DNA from: Nocardiopsis algeriensis
GTDB taxonomy: Bacteria; Actinomycetota; Actinomycetes; Streptosporangiales; Streptosporangiaceae
Assembly: GCF_014203695.1 (NCBI RefSeq)
Contig: NZ_JACHJO010000007.1
Location: forward strand, 1 to 64,000
Reading direction: 5' to 3'
DNA length: 64,000 nt
Below the pieces are notes generated by a model. The model saw only the letters and a program-made list of their open reading frames with translations, searched no databases and was not told the DNA's origin. Each line of letters begins with the position of its first letter. Positions within the stretch are counted from its first letter, which is position 1. Below are positions 16,941 through 24,550 of the stretch, piece by piece. A program made the position numbers and the translations under genes.

Positions 16941-18272
16941 TCAGCGGACCGGCTCGGCCACCGGAGTCCCCGGCTGGGGAACGGAGAGCGGCCCCCGGCG
17001 CGGGGCGAGCAACTCGTCGAGAACCTCCGACAGCCGGTCCAGGTGGGCGCGGATCCACGGCAGGGCCAGCGGGTCGGTGGCGGACAGGGCCGCGTAGCGG
17101 CGCTCCTCGCTGTCGCCGTAGAGCAGGCTGGTGGCGACACGCAGCCGCAGCGAGTCGGCGCTCTCGCCGAACTCGGCGGCGGGCAGGACCCCCATCCCGA
17201 AGCGCTCCAGCAGCAGGCCGGCCAGGGCGGGGCCGGTGGTGACGCCGTGCACGGAGGCGAGCCGGTCGCGGACGGGGCCGAGGTCGGGGTACAGGTAGAA
17301 GGCGGCACGCGGTGCGGCCACGGACGCCCCGGCCCGGGTGAACGCCTCGGCGGCGGCGCGGGCGACGATGCCGTGCAGGCGGCGGCTGCGATCGATGTGG
17401 TCCAGGAGCTCGGCGGGCTCGCCGAAGGCGTGGGCCGCCGCTTCCTGCACGGGGGCGGCGGGGCTGGACCAGATCTCGCTGGCCACGCCGAGCAGTCCGC
17501 CGCGCAGGCGCCGGCCGGTCTCGGAGTCGGGCAGGCGCAGGACGCCGATCCGCCATCCGCCGAGGGCAAGGTTCTTGCTCAGTCCGGTGGTGACGACGGT
17601 GCGCTCGGGCGCGAATTCGGCGGGACTGTGCACGTGGGCCGGTTCCCCGCCGGGTTCGGCGGGGTGGACGAGGTCGCGGTAGATCTCGTCGGAGATGATC
17701 ACGAGGTCGAGCTCGCGGGCGACCTCGGCCAGGCGGCGTACGGTGTCGCGGCTCGCGACGGTCCCGGTGGGGTTGTCGGGCAGGGTGACGACGACCGCGC
17801 CCACGGTGCGCCCCTCGGCGCGCGCGGCGGTGACAGCGGCGTGCAGGAGGTCGGGCTGGGGGACTCCGCCCTCACCGGGGGATGTGGGGACCATGATGGG
17901 CCTGTGGCCCAGCAGGCGGCTCTGGGCGGCGTAGCTGACCCAGCTGGGGGCGGCGATCGCGGGGTCGCCGCCGATCTCCAGGAGCAGGCTGTACAGGAGC
18001 GGCTTGCTGCCGGGCCCGGCGACGACCATGTCGGGGTCGGTGGGCAGGTCCCGTCGCCCCCAGTAACCCGCGGCGGCCTCGCGCAGGGCCGCCGACCCGG
18101 CCACGGGCCCGTAGGCGTTGGCCCCGTTGCCCGCGGTGAGCCGGTCGCGTAGGACGGGGTGGACCGGTAGGCCCGCCTCCCCGAATCCGAGAGGTAGGAC
18201 CCGGACCCCCTGGCGGCGCTTCTCGGCGAGGGCTTCGTTGACGGCAAGGGTCGCGGAAACAGTGACGGTCAT
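16941..18272 (-). CDS. class I/II PLP aminotransferase
   Basis: This 443-residue fold-type I enzyme has ANAYGPVAGSAALREAAAGY near residue 50, VTLPDNPTGTVAS, IISDEIYRDLVH and the Schiff-base lysine in VTTGLSKNLALGGWRIGVLR. It resembles aspartate or aromatic aminotransferases but is longer than most because of a C-terminal extension. The amino donor cannot be assigned. It is transcribed divergently from a LysR regulator with 124 bp between them, a classic arrangement in which the regulator controls the neighbouring enzyme. Confidence 0.87.
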   Translation of the reverse strand: MTVTVSATLAVNEALAEKRRQGVRVLPLGFGEAGLPVHPVLRDRLTAGNGANAYGPVAGSAALREAAAGYWGRRDLPTDPDMVVAGPGSKPLLYSLLLEIGGDPAIAAPSWVSYAAQSRLLGHRPIMVPTSPGEGGVPQPDLLHAAVTAARAEGRTVGAVVVTLPDNPTGTVASRDTVRRLAEVARELDLVIISDEIYRDLVHPAEPGGEPAHVHSPAEFAPERTVVTTGLSKNLALGGWRIGVLRLPDSETGRRLRGGLLGVASEIWSSPAAPVQEAAAHAFGEPAELLDHIDRSRRLHGIVARAAAEAFTRAGASVAAPRAAFYLYPDLGPVRDRLASVHGVTTGPALAGLLLERFGMGVLPAAEFGESADSLRLRVATSLLYGDSEERRYAALSATDPLALPWIRAHLDRLSEVLDELLAPRRGPLSVPQPGTPVAEPVR

Positions 18273-18396
18273 GGACGACTCATCTCCGGCTCATCGTTCG
18301 GCGCTCGGCCGCTGGTCGGCGGCCTCCCCTCACCCTCTGCCCAAATCCAGGCTCAGTACAAGCGAGTCTTTTCGATGGTGAGCGTAAGCTTTTCCC

Positions 18397-19329
18397 ATGC
18401 TCGATCTGCGCCGCCTCCAGGTCCTGCGCGAGTTCGGTGTCCAGGGCACCATCGCGTCGACCGCCGCGGTCCTCGGCTACACGCCCTCGGCGATCTCCCA
18501 GCAGCTGTCCACCCTGGAGAGGGAGACCGGGGTCGCGCTCCTGGAGCGCACCGCGCGGGGGGCGGAACTGACCGACGCGGGACGCCTCCTGGTCTCCCAC
18601 GCCGAGGAGATCCTGGCCCTGGTGGAGGTCACCGAGTCGGTGCTGGCCGAGCAGGCCGGCAAGGCCATGGGCGTGGTGACCGTCACGGCCTTCCCGACGG
18701 CGGCGGTGGCGCTCGCGCCCCTGCTGGCCCCTCCGCTGCGCCGCCACGAGGGGATGCAGCTGGTGCTGCGCCAGACCCCGCTGTCGAAGGGCGCGGAGAA
18801 GGTCCGTTCGCGCGAGGTGGACATCGCCCTGGTCGACGACTGGACCGGCCAGCACCCGGGCCGGGGGGCCGACAGCGGCCTGCGCCACGTGCACCTGCTG
18901 CGCGATCCCCTGGTGCTGGCGGTACCGGGCGACCACCCCCTGGCCGACCCCGCCCGGCCGGTGGTGCTGGAGCGGCTGCTGCGGGAGTCGTGGATCGTGG
19001 CGCCCGAGGGCGAGCCCTCCCGCCGCGGCACCGACCGCCTGCTGGCGGAGGTGGGAGGGCTGCCCGCGGCGGCGTGGGAGTTCGAGGGGCTGGGCACGAT
19101 CCTGAGCCTGGTCTCGCGGGGGATCGGAATCGCCGCGGTGCCGGCCCTGGCGACGGTGGGAGCGCCGGCGGGTCTGGTCTGCCGCCCCCTGCCCGGCGGC
19201 GTTCCGGTCCGGCACGTGTACGCGGTGCTGCGGCCGCCCTCCCTGCGCCGCCCGGCTGTCCAGGTGACCCTGGAGGCTCTGCGCGAGGCCGCCCGGGAGG
19301 TCTCCGCCCAGCTGGAGGACCTGGTCTGA
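18397..19329 (+). CDS. LysR-family transcriptional regulator
   Basis: The 310-residue protein has an N-terminal winged helix, MLDLRRLQVLREFGVQGTIA followed by LGYTPSAISQQLSTLERETG. A periplasmic-binding-like effector domain begins near residue 90 (GVVTVTAFPTAAVALAPLLA). The effector-pocket segment LSLVSRGIGIAAVPALATV is well conserved. It probably regulates the divergent aminotransferase gene. The only visible feature in the spacer is an AT-rich stretch with AAGCTT just before the start. Confidence 0.9.
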   Translation: MLDLRRLQVLREFGVQGTIASTAAVLGYTPSAISQQLSTLERETGVALLERTARGAELTDAGRLLVSHAEEILALVEVTESVLAEQAGKAMGVVTVTAFPTAAVALAPLLAPPLRRHEGMQLVLRQTPLSKGAEKVRSREVDIALVDDWTGQHPGRGADSGLRHVHLLRDPLVLAVPGDHPLADPARPVVLERLLRESWIVAPEGEPSRRGTDRLLAEVGGLPAAAWEFEGLGTILSLVSRGIGIAAVPALATVGAPAGLVCRPLPGGVPVRHVYAVLRPPSLRRPAVQVTLEALREAAREVSAQLEDLV

Positions 19330-19407
19330 CCCGTCGTCGCGGGCGGCCCCTCGACCGCACCGCCGACGCCTCCGACCGGTTCACCGGGGCGCACCCGGCG
19401 GACACGG

Positions 19408-19436
19408 CTGCGGCCCGGCAGGAGGCCGGGCCGCAG
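19408..19436. terminator. terminator between LysR and coiled-coil genes
   Basis: CTGCGGCCCGGC pairs perfectly with 19425-19436 across a five-base loop. Confidence 0.75.
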
Positions 19437-19462
19437 GGTGTCGCGAACGGATCGGTCGTCGG

Positions 19463-19801
19463 TCATGTCTCACCGCTCCTGCGGCGCGCCTTGTCGATGC
19501 GGCGACGCAGTCTGCGGCAGGTGTGGAGCGCCCGGTCACGGTCGTCGCGGGCGTTCCACCATCGGGCGTACGCTTCGAGTCTTCGTCTTCTCAGGGACTC
19601 CAGCTCGGCCTCCATCCGGGCCACCCGGTGCTCCAGGTCGATGCGTTCGCTCTCGAACTCCGACATGTCGCGCTCGTGGAGGCCCACTTCGCGTTCTGCG
19701 GTGCGCAGCCGATCGGCGAGGGTCTCCGCGGCGCTGTCGCCGCGGGTGGCCCGGCCGAGGCCGACCTGTCCACTGATGCCTTCGAACCACACACCTCTCA
19801 C
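19463..19801 (-). CDS. small coiled-coil protein of unknown function
   Basis: The 112-residue frame has strong third-position GC and a GTG start. About 25 mixed residues are followed by a long charged helix with heptad character (ERIDLEHRVARMEAELESLR, then an Arg-rich tail). This is a soluble coiled coil, possibly binding nucleic acid through its basic C-terminus. No family is recognised. It converges with the LysR gene and is separated from it by a terminator. Confidence 0.6.
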   Translation of the reverse strand: MRGVWFEGISGQVGLGRATRGDSAAETLADRLRTAEREVGLHERDMSEFESERIDLEHRVARMEAELESLRRRRLEAYARWWNARDDRDRALHTCRRLRRRIDKARRRSGET

Positions 19802-19824
19802 GTTTCCGGAGAGGCGCGCAGATC

Positions 19825-19841
19825 ACTTTTTGCTACGCAAA
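19825..19841. promoter_or_regulatory. palindrome TTTTTGC-TAC-GCAAAAA
   Basis: This perfect 7-bp inverted repeat with a three-base centre lies 24 bp upstream of the coiled-coil start, in an AT-rich patch of the spacer shared with the hexosaminidase. It is a good operator candidate; the regulator is unknown. Confidence 0.45.
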
Positions 19842-20023
19842 AAATGCGGAAAGCAACAAAGTAGATAAAGCATCTCTTTCCGGCATATCACCACAAAACA
19901 CACTCCTCTGGACGTCGCCTTCCGGGAGCCACCACGGACCTCGCTCCGGCGCGGAAGGCCGGAAGCGGACGGCCGCCCCCGAAGGGGTGTTGCCGCGCCG
20001 CCGCCCATGACACCATGTCGTTC

Positions 20024-20039
20024 ATTGGTCTAGACCGGA
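20024..20039. promoter_or_regulatory. DasR-responsive element (dre)
   Basis: ATTGGTCTAGACCGGA contains the perfect core GGTCTAGACC of the dre consensus (ACTGGTCTAGACCACT). It lies 15 bp before the start of a GH20 hexosaminidase, a standard DasR target in actinomycetes. GlcNAc-derived phosphosugars would relieve repression. Confidence 0.88.
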
Positions 20040-20054
20040 CAGGAGCAGCCACTC

Positions 20055-21635
20055 GTGCCTGACATCTCCGCCCATCCCCTGGTCCCCCGGCCCGCGCAGA
20101 CCGTGCCGGGCGAAGGGGAGGGCCTCACCCTCACCGCATCGACCAGAATGTCCGCCGACCCCGAGGCGCGGGGCACTCTGATGTGGCTCCAGCGCGAGCT
20201 CGGCGCGGCGACCGGTCTGCCCCTGGCGTCCGGCGACGAGGCCAGCGAGATCCGGTTGAGCGTGGACCCCCGGGCCGGTCTCGGCCGTGAGGGCTACCGC
20301 CTCATCGTCGACGGCGAGGGAGCCATCGTCGTCGGCACCGACCCCGCCGGGGTCTTCTACGGCGCGCAGACCCTGCGCCAGCTCCTGCCCGCCGCGGCCT
20401 ACCGGAAGGCCCCTCTCGGGCAGGCCCGGTGGACACTGCCCGCGGTGCGGATCACCGACGCACCCCGCTTCCGGTGGCGCGGCATGATGCTGGACGTGGC
20501 CCGCCACTTCGCGCCCAAGCGCGAGGTGATGCGCTGCATCGACCTGATGGCGATGCACAAGCTCAACGTCCTGCACCTGCACCTGACCGACGACCAGGGG
20601 TGGCGGATCGAGATCCGCCGCTACCCCCGGCTCACCGAGGCTGCCTCCTGGCGGACGCAGAGCCAGGTGGGCGCCGGAAAACCGCCGGTGTTCGACGGCC
20701 GCCCCCACGGGGGGTTCTACACCCAGGACGACATCCGCGAGATCGTGGCCTACGCGGCGGCCCGGCACATCACCGTGGTCCCCGAGATCGACGTGCCCGG
20801 CCACACCCAGGCCGCCATCCACGCCTACCCCGAGCTGGGCGAGGCCGGGCAGATCCCGGTGGGCACGCAGTGGGGCATCTTCGACGAGGTGCTCGCGGTG
20901 ACCGACGAGGCCCTGGAGTTCTGCCGGAACGTGCTCGACGAGGTCGTGGAGCTCTTCCCCGGCCCCTACGTCCACGTGGGCGGCGACGAGTGCCCCAAGG
21001 ACCAGTGGCGGAAGAGCGAGTCGGCGCAGCGGCGCATCGAGGAGGAGGGGCTGGCCGACGAGGACGAACTGCAGAGCTGGTTCGTCCGCCGGCTCGGCGA
21101 GCACCTGGCCTCGCACGGGCGCCGCCTGGTGGGCTGGGACGAGATCCTCGAGGGCGGACTCGCCCCGGGTGCGACGGTGATGTCCTGGCGCGGCGAGGAG
21201 GGCGGGATCGCCGCCGCCCGGGCCGGGCACGACGTGGTCATGTCGCCGACCGCCACGTCCTACCTCGACTACCGGCAGTCCGATGCGGAGGACGAGCCCG
21301 TGAAGGTGGGCACGCTGCTGCGGCCGGAGGACGTCTACCTCGCCGAGCCGGTCCCGCAGGGCCTGACCGAAGAGGAGGCCGAGCACGTACTGGGCGCACA
21401 GGTGAACGTGTGGACCGAGCACATCGACACCCCGCGCCGCCTGGACTACATGCTCTTCCCCCGCCTGTCGGCCTTTGCCGAGAAGGTGTGGTCGAGCGGC
21501 CCGCGCGACTACGCCGAGTTCGAGCCGCGACTGCGCGGCCACCTGGCGCGCCTGGACGCCGCCGGGGTGGAGTACCGCCCTCTGGAGGGCCCCCGTCCCT
21601 GGCACACCCGCCCCGGCGTCCAAGGCTGGGGCTGA
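20055..21635 (+). CDS. beta-N-acetylhexosaminidase, GH20
   Basis: This 526-residue enzyme releases terminal GlcNAc from chitooligosaccharides or glycans. The GH20b-like N-terminal domain ends near residue 125. The TIM barrel follows, with FRWRGMMLDVARHFAPKREV, LHLHLTDDQGWRIEI, VVPEIDVPGHTQAAIHAYP and the catalytic Asp-Glu pair in YVHVGGDECPKDQW. I see no signal peptide, so it probably acts on imported oligosaccharides in the cytoplasm. The GTG has AGGAG nine bases upstream. The dre operator ties it to the GlcNAc regulon. Confidence 0.95.
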   Translation: MPDISAHPLVPRPAQTVPGEGEGLTLTASTRMSADPEARGTLMWLQRELGAATGLPLASGDEASEIRLSVDPRAGLGREGYRLIVDGEGAIVVGTDPAGVFYGAQTLRQLLPAAAYRKAPLGQARWTLPAVRITDAPRFRWRGMMLDVARHFAPKREVMRCIDLMAMHKLNVLHLHLTDDQGWRIEIRRYPRLTEAASWRTQSQVGAGKPPVFDGRPHGGFYTQDDIREIVAYAAARHITVVPEIDVPGHTQAAIHAYPELGEAGQIPVGTQWGIFDEVLAVTDEALEFCRNVLDEVVELFPGPYVHVGGDECPKDQWRKSESAQRRIEEEGLADEDELQSWFVRRLGEHLASHGRRLVGWDEILEGGLAPGATVMSWRGEEGGIAAARAGHDVVMSPTATSYLDYRQSDAEDEPVKVGTLLRPEDVYLAEPVPQGLTEEEAEHVLGAQVNVWTEHIDTPRRLDYMLFPRLSAFAEKVWSSGPRDYAEFEPRLRGHLARLDAAGVEYRPLEGPRPWHTRPGVQGWG

Positions 21636-21639
21636 GGAC

Positions 21640-21990
21640 CCCGGCGGGTTCCGCAGGCCCCGAGATGCGGGCGAGGAACAAGCACCCCCGCCTGGAGGCC
21701 GAAGCGAAACAGGCCCCCCGGGGGTGCGCCGTGAGGGCGCCGGCGGGCGACGGGCAGGCCGAAGCACCGGTCACCCGCCAGCACAGCCGAGCCCCAGGGG
21801 GTGTGCCGTGAGGGCGCCGGCGGGGTTCTGCAGGAGTGGAGCGAACATCCGAGGCACGAGGATGTGAGCGCAGCGACGAAGAACCGCGCCTTGAAGGCGC
21901 CCGAGCAAGGGGACTGCGGCCGAAGGCCGTCCGTTGAGGGTGGTGGCGGGCGACGGGCGGGCCAAAGCGAAGCGGAGGCCCCGAAGGAGC
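21640..21990. repeat. modular intergenic repeat region, copy 2
   Basis: This region after the hexosaminidase repeats the modules of 4950-5332 in a different order. The CCGAAGCACCGGTCACCCGC block and the GGTGTGCCGTG joint come first, then one 97-bp hairpin unit (21808-21904), then the GGCCGAAGGCC block (21917-21963) and the AAGCGAAGCGGAGGCCCC joint. A degenerate extra module sits at 21640-21720. No gene is convincing here. Confidence 0.85.
21808..21904. repeat. 97-bp hairpin repeat unit C3
   Basis: Arms ACATCC (21845-21850) and GGATGT (21860-21865) enclose loop GAGGCACGA, followed by GCGCC-TTGAA-GGCGC. The loop differs from C1 and C2 by one base. Confidence 0.8.
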
Positions 21991-21997
21991 AGAGCCG

Positions 21998-23233
21998 TCA
22001 GAAGTAGGTGGCGACCATCTCCACCACGGTGTCCCCGTCGTCGACGACGGGGATCACCGACCAGCGGTCGAAGGCCGTGCAGGGGTGGGAGATGCCGAAG
22101 GACAGCAGGTCGCCGGGGCGCACGCCCAGCTCCGGCGGGACCCTCAGGTAGGCGTGGTGGTCGTTGAGCCCCGTGACCTCCACGCCCGCCGCGGGGGTCG
22201 AGGTGCCGTCGGCACGGCGCAGCACACGGGGAACCGGCAGCCCCTGGTCGGAGTTGGCCTCCCGGCGGCCCATGCCGGCGATCGCCAGGCCCTCTTCCGG
22301 GGTCGAGGTGACCTGCGCCCACAGCTCCAGGGCCCCGGCCAGGGAGTCGGGTCCCTCCGCGAGCCTGCGATAGGGGGTGGTGCGCCGGTACAGGCCGTCG
22401 TCGTGGGCGACGTAGGCGCCGCTGCGCAGGATCGGCACGAGGTCCGGCCGGCCGCCGATCTCCTCGGCGACCAGGTCGAACCAGGCGCTGCCGCCCACGG
22501 AGACGATCGGCCGCTCCACCGCGTGCTCCCGGGTGAGGGCCGCGGCGTCGTCCACCAGGTCGCGCAGGAAGCCGCGGACACCGTCGGCGTCCTCACCCAA
22601 CGGGCCCTCGTAGCCGGCCACGCCCGCCAGTTCCAGCCCGGGCGCCTCCGCCACGGCGCGGGCCGTGTCCAGCAGTTCCTGCCGGGTGCGGCCGCCGGTG
22701 CGGCCGCCGGGAACGCCGCGCTCGACCAGGATCCGCAGCGGTCTGCCGCCTCCGGCGGCGGCCGAGGCTGCCCCGACCCCCTCGGGGGAGTCGGCGTAGA
22801 GGAGGAACTCGAAACCGGGGTCGGCGTTCAGCTCCCCGGCGATCCAGTGCAGTGCCCGGGGGTCGAGCAGCTCGTTGGCGAGCAGGATGCGCTCCACCCC
22901 GAAGCGCCGGAAGGCCAGGACCTGGTTGGCGGTCGCCGCGGTGATCCCCCAGGCGCCCGCCTCCAGCTGCCTCCGGACGAGGACGGGGGCCATGGAGGTC
23001 TTGCCGTGCGGGGCGAACAGGAGTCCGCGGCGGCGTGTGAAATCGGCGAGCGCGGCGACGTTGCGTTCCAGGGCCGAGGCGCGCAGCACCATGAGCGGCC
23101 AGGTGAACGGACCCTCGAACAGGGAGTCGCGGCGGGCCGCGAACTCCTCCAGGCCGATCGGGTCCCCCGGCCACCACAGCCCCTTGGTCCGCCAGTCGAC
23201 GTGCTCCTCGGGAAGGGTCGGCCGGTCGCTCAC
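21998..23233 (-). CDS. D-threonine aldolase / D-serine deaminase-like PLP enzyme
   Basis: This 411-residue fold-type III enzyme has the PLP lysine in LLFAPHGKTSMAPVLVRRQL near residue 72 and an alanine-racemase-like barrel. The C-terminal metal site is FGISHPCTAFDRWSVIPVVD, with His and Cys as zinc ligands. The family cleaves or deaminates D-hydroxy or D-amino acids. Its convergent neighbour is the hexosaminidase, so a link to D-amino-acid or aminosugar scavenging is possible but unproven. The GTG start has GGAGG four bases upstream. Confidence 0.85.
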   Translation of the reverse strand: MSDRPTLPEEHVDWRTKGLWWPGDPIGLEEFAARRDSLFEGPFTWPLMVLRASALERNVAALADFTRRRGLLFAPHGKTSMAPVLVRRQLEAGAWGITAATANQVLAFRRFGVERILLANELLDPRALHWIAGELNADPGFEFLLYADSPEGVGAASAAAGGGRPLRILVERGVPGGRTGGRTRQELLDTARAVAEAPGLELAGVAGYEGPLGEDADGVRGFLRDLVDDAAALTREHAVERPIVSVGGSAWFDLVAEEIGGRPDLVPILRSGAYVAHDDGLYRRTTPYRRLAEGPDSLAGALELWAQVTSTPEEGLAIAGMGRREANSDQGLPVPRVLRRADGTSTPAAGVEVTGLNDHHAYLRVPPELGVRPGDLLSFGISHPCTAFDRWSVIPVVDDGDTVVEMVATYF

Positions 23234-23322
23234 GTGTCCTCCGCCTTCTGCACGGTGCCCCGCGGAAGCGGGGCGGGTCCTTCGCGATCCTGCCATCCGC
23301 GCCGCTCCCGCGCCAGGCCGGG

Positions 23323-24294
23323 TCAGTGGACGGCCACGAGGGGCGCGATGACCTCGTCGACGCTGCGGTGGGCCCGGCGCGCACCGACAAAGTCGGCGAT
23401 GGCCTCCTGGGCGGTGTCGACGTAGTCGGTGATGAAGCCGTCGACGCCCCGGTTCAGGACGGCGTCCATGTCGGAGCGCTCGTTGACCGTGTAGGGCATG
23501 GTCTCGAGGCCGTGCCGGTGCACCTGCTCGACGTAGGAGGCGTCGATGCTGGTGTGTTCGGGGTTGATCATCTCCGCCCACGTGAACTCGGCGATGCGGT
23601 TCTCGGGGACCCGGCCGAGCAGGGCGTGCGGGACGGACGGCAACAGGTCGTGGGAGCGCCGCACGACCTCCCAGTCGAAGCTCTGGACGACGAGGGCCCG
23701 CTCTCCCTCCGGGGTGCTTCCGTGCAGCCGGTCGCCGTGGTCGCGCAGTTCGTCGGCGACGTCCTCCTCGATGCCGGGGTGGCGCTCGGGCTCCTTGATC
23801 TCGAGGAAGAGGCCGAGCTCCAGCTCCTCCAGACGCTCCAGCGCCTCTTCCAGGGTCGGCACCCGCTCCCCCTCGAAGGAGGGCGAGAACCACGACCCGG
23901 CGTCGAGCTCGCGGATCTCCTCCAGGGTGAGGTCGCCGACCTCGTAGGAGTCCTTGTCGGGGAAGACCTCGCGCACATCGGTGGTGCGCGTCAGCGTGGC
24001 GTCGTGCATGAGGACGAGCTCGCCGTCCGCGGTGCGCTGGACGTCGACCTCGACGACGGCGGCGCCCAGCTCCCGCGCGGTCTCGATACCGGCGATGGTG
24101 TTCTCCGGCGCGTGTCCCGCGGCTCCGCGGTGGGACACGGCGACGGGGACCCTCGGAGAGGCCGCCTGCCTCACGACGGCGGGTTGCTCCGGAGGCGGAT
24201 CCGGGGGCCCGCCCACCGGTTCGGCCGGTACGGCGGCCGCGCCGACCGTGAGGAAGAGCGAAACCGCTCCGACGACGATTCCGATGCGGTGCAC
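23323..24294 (-). CDS. secreted glycerophosphodiester phosphodiesterase
   Basis: The 323-residue protein begins with a Sec signal (VHRIGIVVGAVSLFLTVGAA) and continues as a GDPD TIM barrel. Catalytic and metal residues lie in SHRGAAGHAPENTIAG, VVEVDVQRTADGELVLMHD and FLEIKEP. It hydrolyses glycerophosphodiesters to glycerol-3-phosphate and an alcohol outside the cytoplasmic membrane. GTG 24294 is chosen for GGGAGG five bases upstream and because the signal peptide begins there; the open frame continues another 140 codons without coding character. Confidence 0.92.
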   Translation of the reverse strand: MHRIGIVVGAVSLFLTVGAAAVPAEPVGGPPDPPPEQPAVVRQAASPRVPVAVSHRGAAGHAPENTIAGIETARELGAAVVEVDVQRTADGELVLMHDATLTRTTDVREVFPDKDSYEVGDLTLEEIRELDAGSWFSPSFEGERVPTLEEALERLEELELGLFLEIKEPERHPGIEEDVADELRDHGDRLHGSTPEGERALVVQSFDWEVVRRSHDLLPSVPHALLGRVPENRIAEFTWAEMINPEHTSIDASYVEQVHRHGLETMPYTVNERSDMDAVLNRGVDGFITDYVDTAQEAIADFVGARRAHRSVDEVIAPLVAVH

Positions 24295-24444
24295 CAGGCC
24301 TCCCAAGGGCGTGTGGACTGGTCGGCTGCTTCTGCAGGGTGAGTACGTTCGGTGACCAGGGGGAAACGCTAGGTCGGACGGCGGGCGGCAGGCCGGAGAC
24401 ACCCCGGGGCTCCACGGACCCTTGACCCGGAGGACATCACCCGA

Positions 24445-24472
24445 TGTGGCATTTTTGTTGCTTAGTGCCACA
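24445..24472. promoter_or_regulatory. inverted repeat TGTGGCA-N14-TGCCACA
   Basis: Perfect 7-bp arms with a T-rich 14-base centre lie in the divergent spacer of the GDPD gene and the secreted-protein gene, 79 bp before the latter. This is an operator or hairpin candidate. Confidence 0.35.
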
Positions 24473-24550
24473 GCTTTGACCCCATAACCCCTCAAGAATA
24501 CGCAGAGTGCTGACACCATCACATAAAGCAGCTGATGGGAAGGAGCATTC

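Noticed and set aside
16878..18152. 424-codon plus-strand ORF opposite the aminotransferase
   Set aside because: Shadow ORF; the opposite strand shows complete PLP-aminotransferase motifs.
18477..19466. Minus-strand ORF beginning right after the coiled-coil gene with an ATGA overlap
   Set aside because: It crosses a strong terminator and then runs antisense to the LysR gene. The translation is Arg/Pro-rich with no homology.
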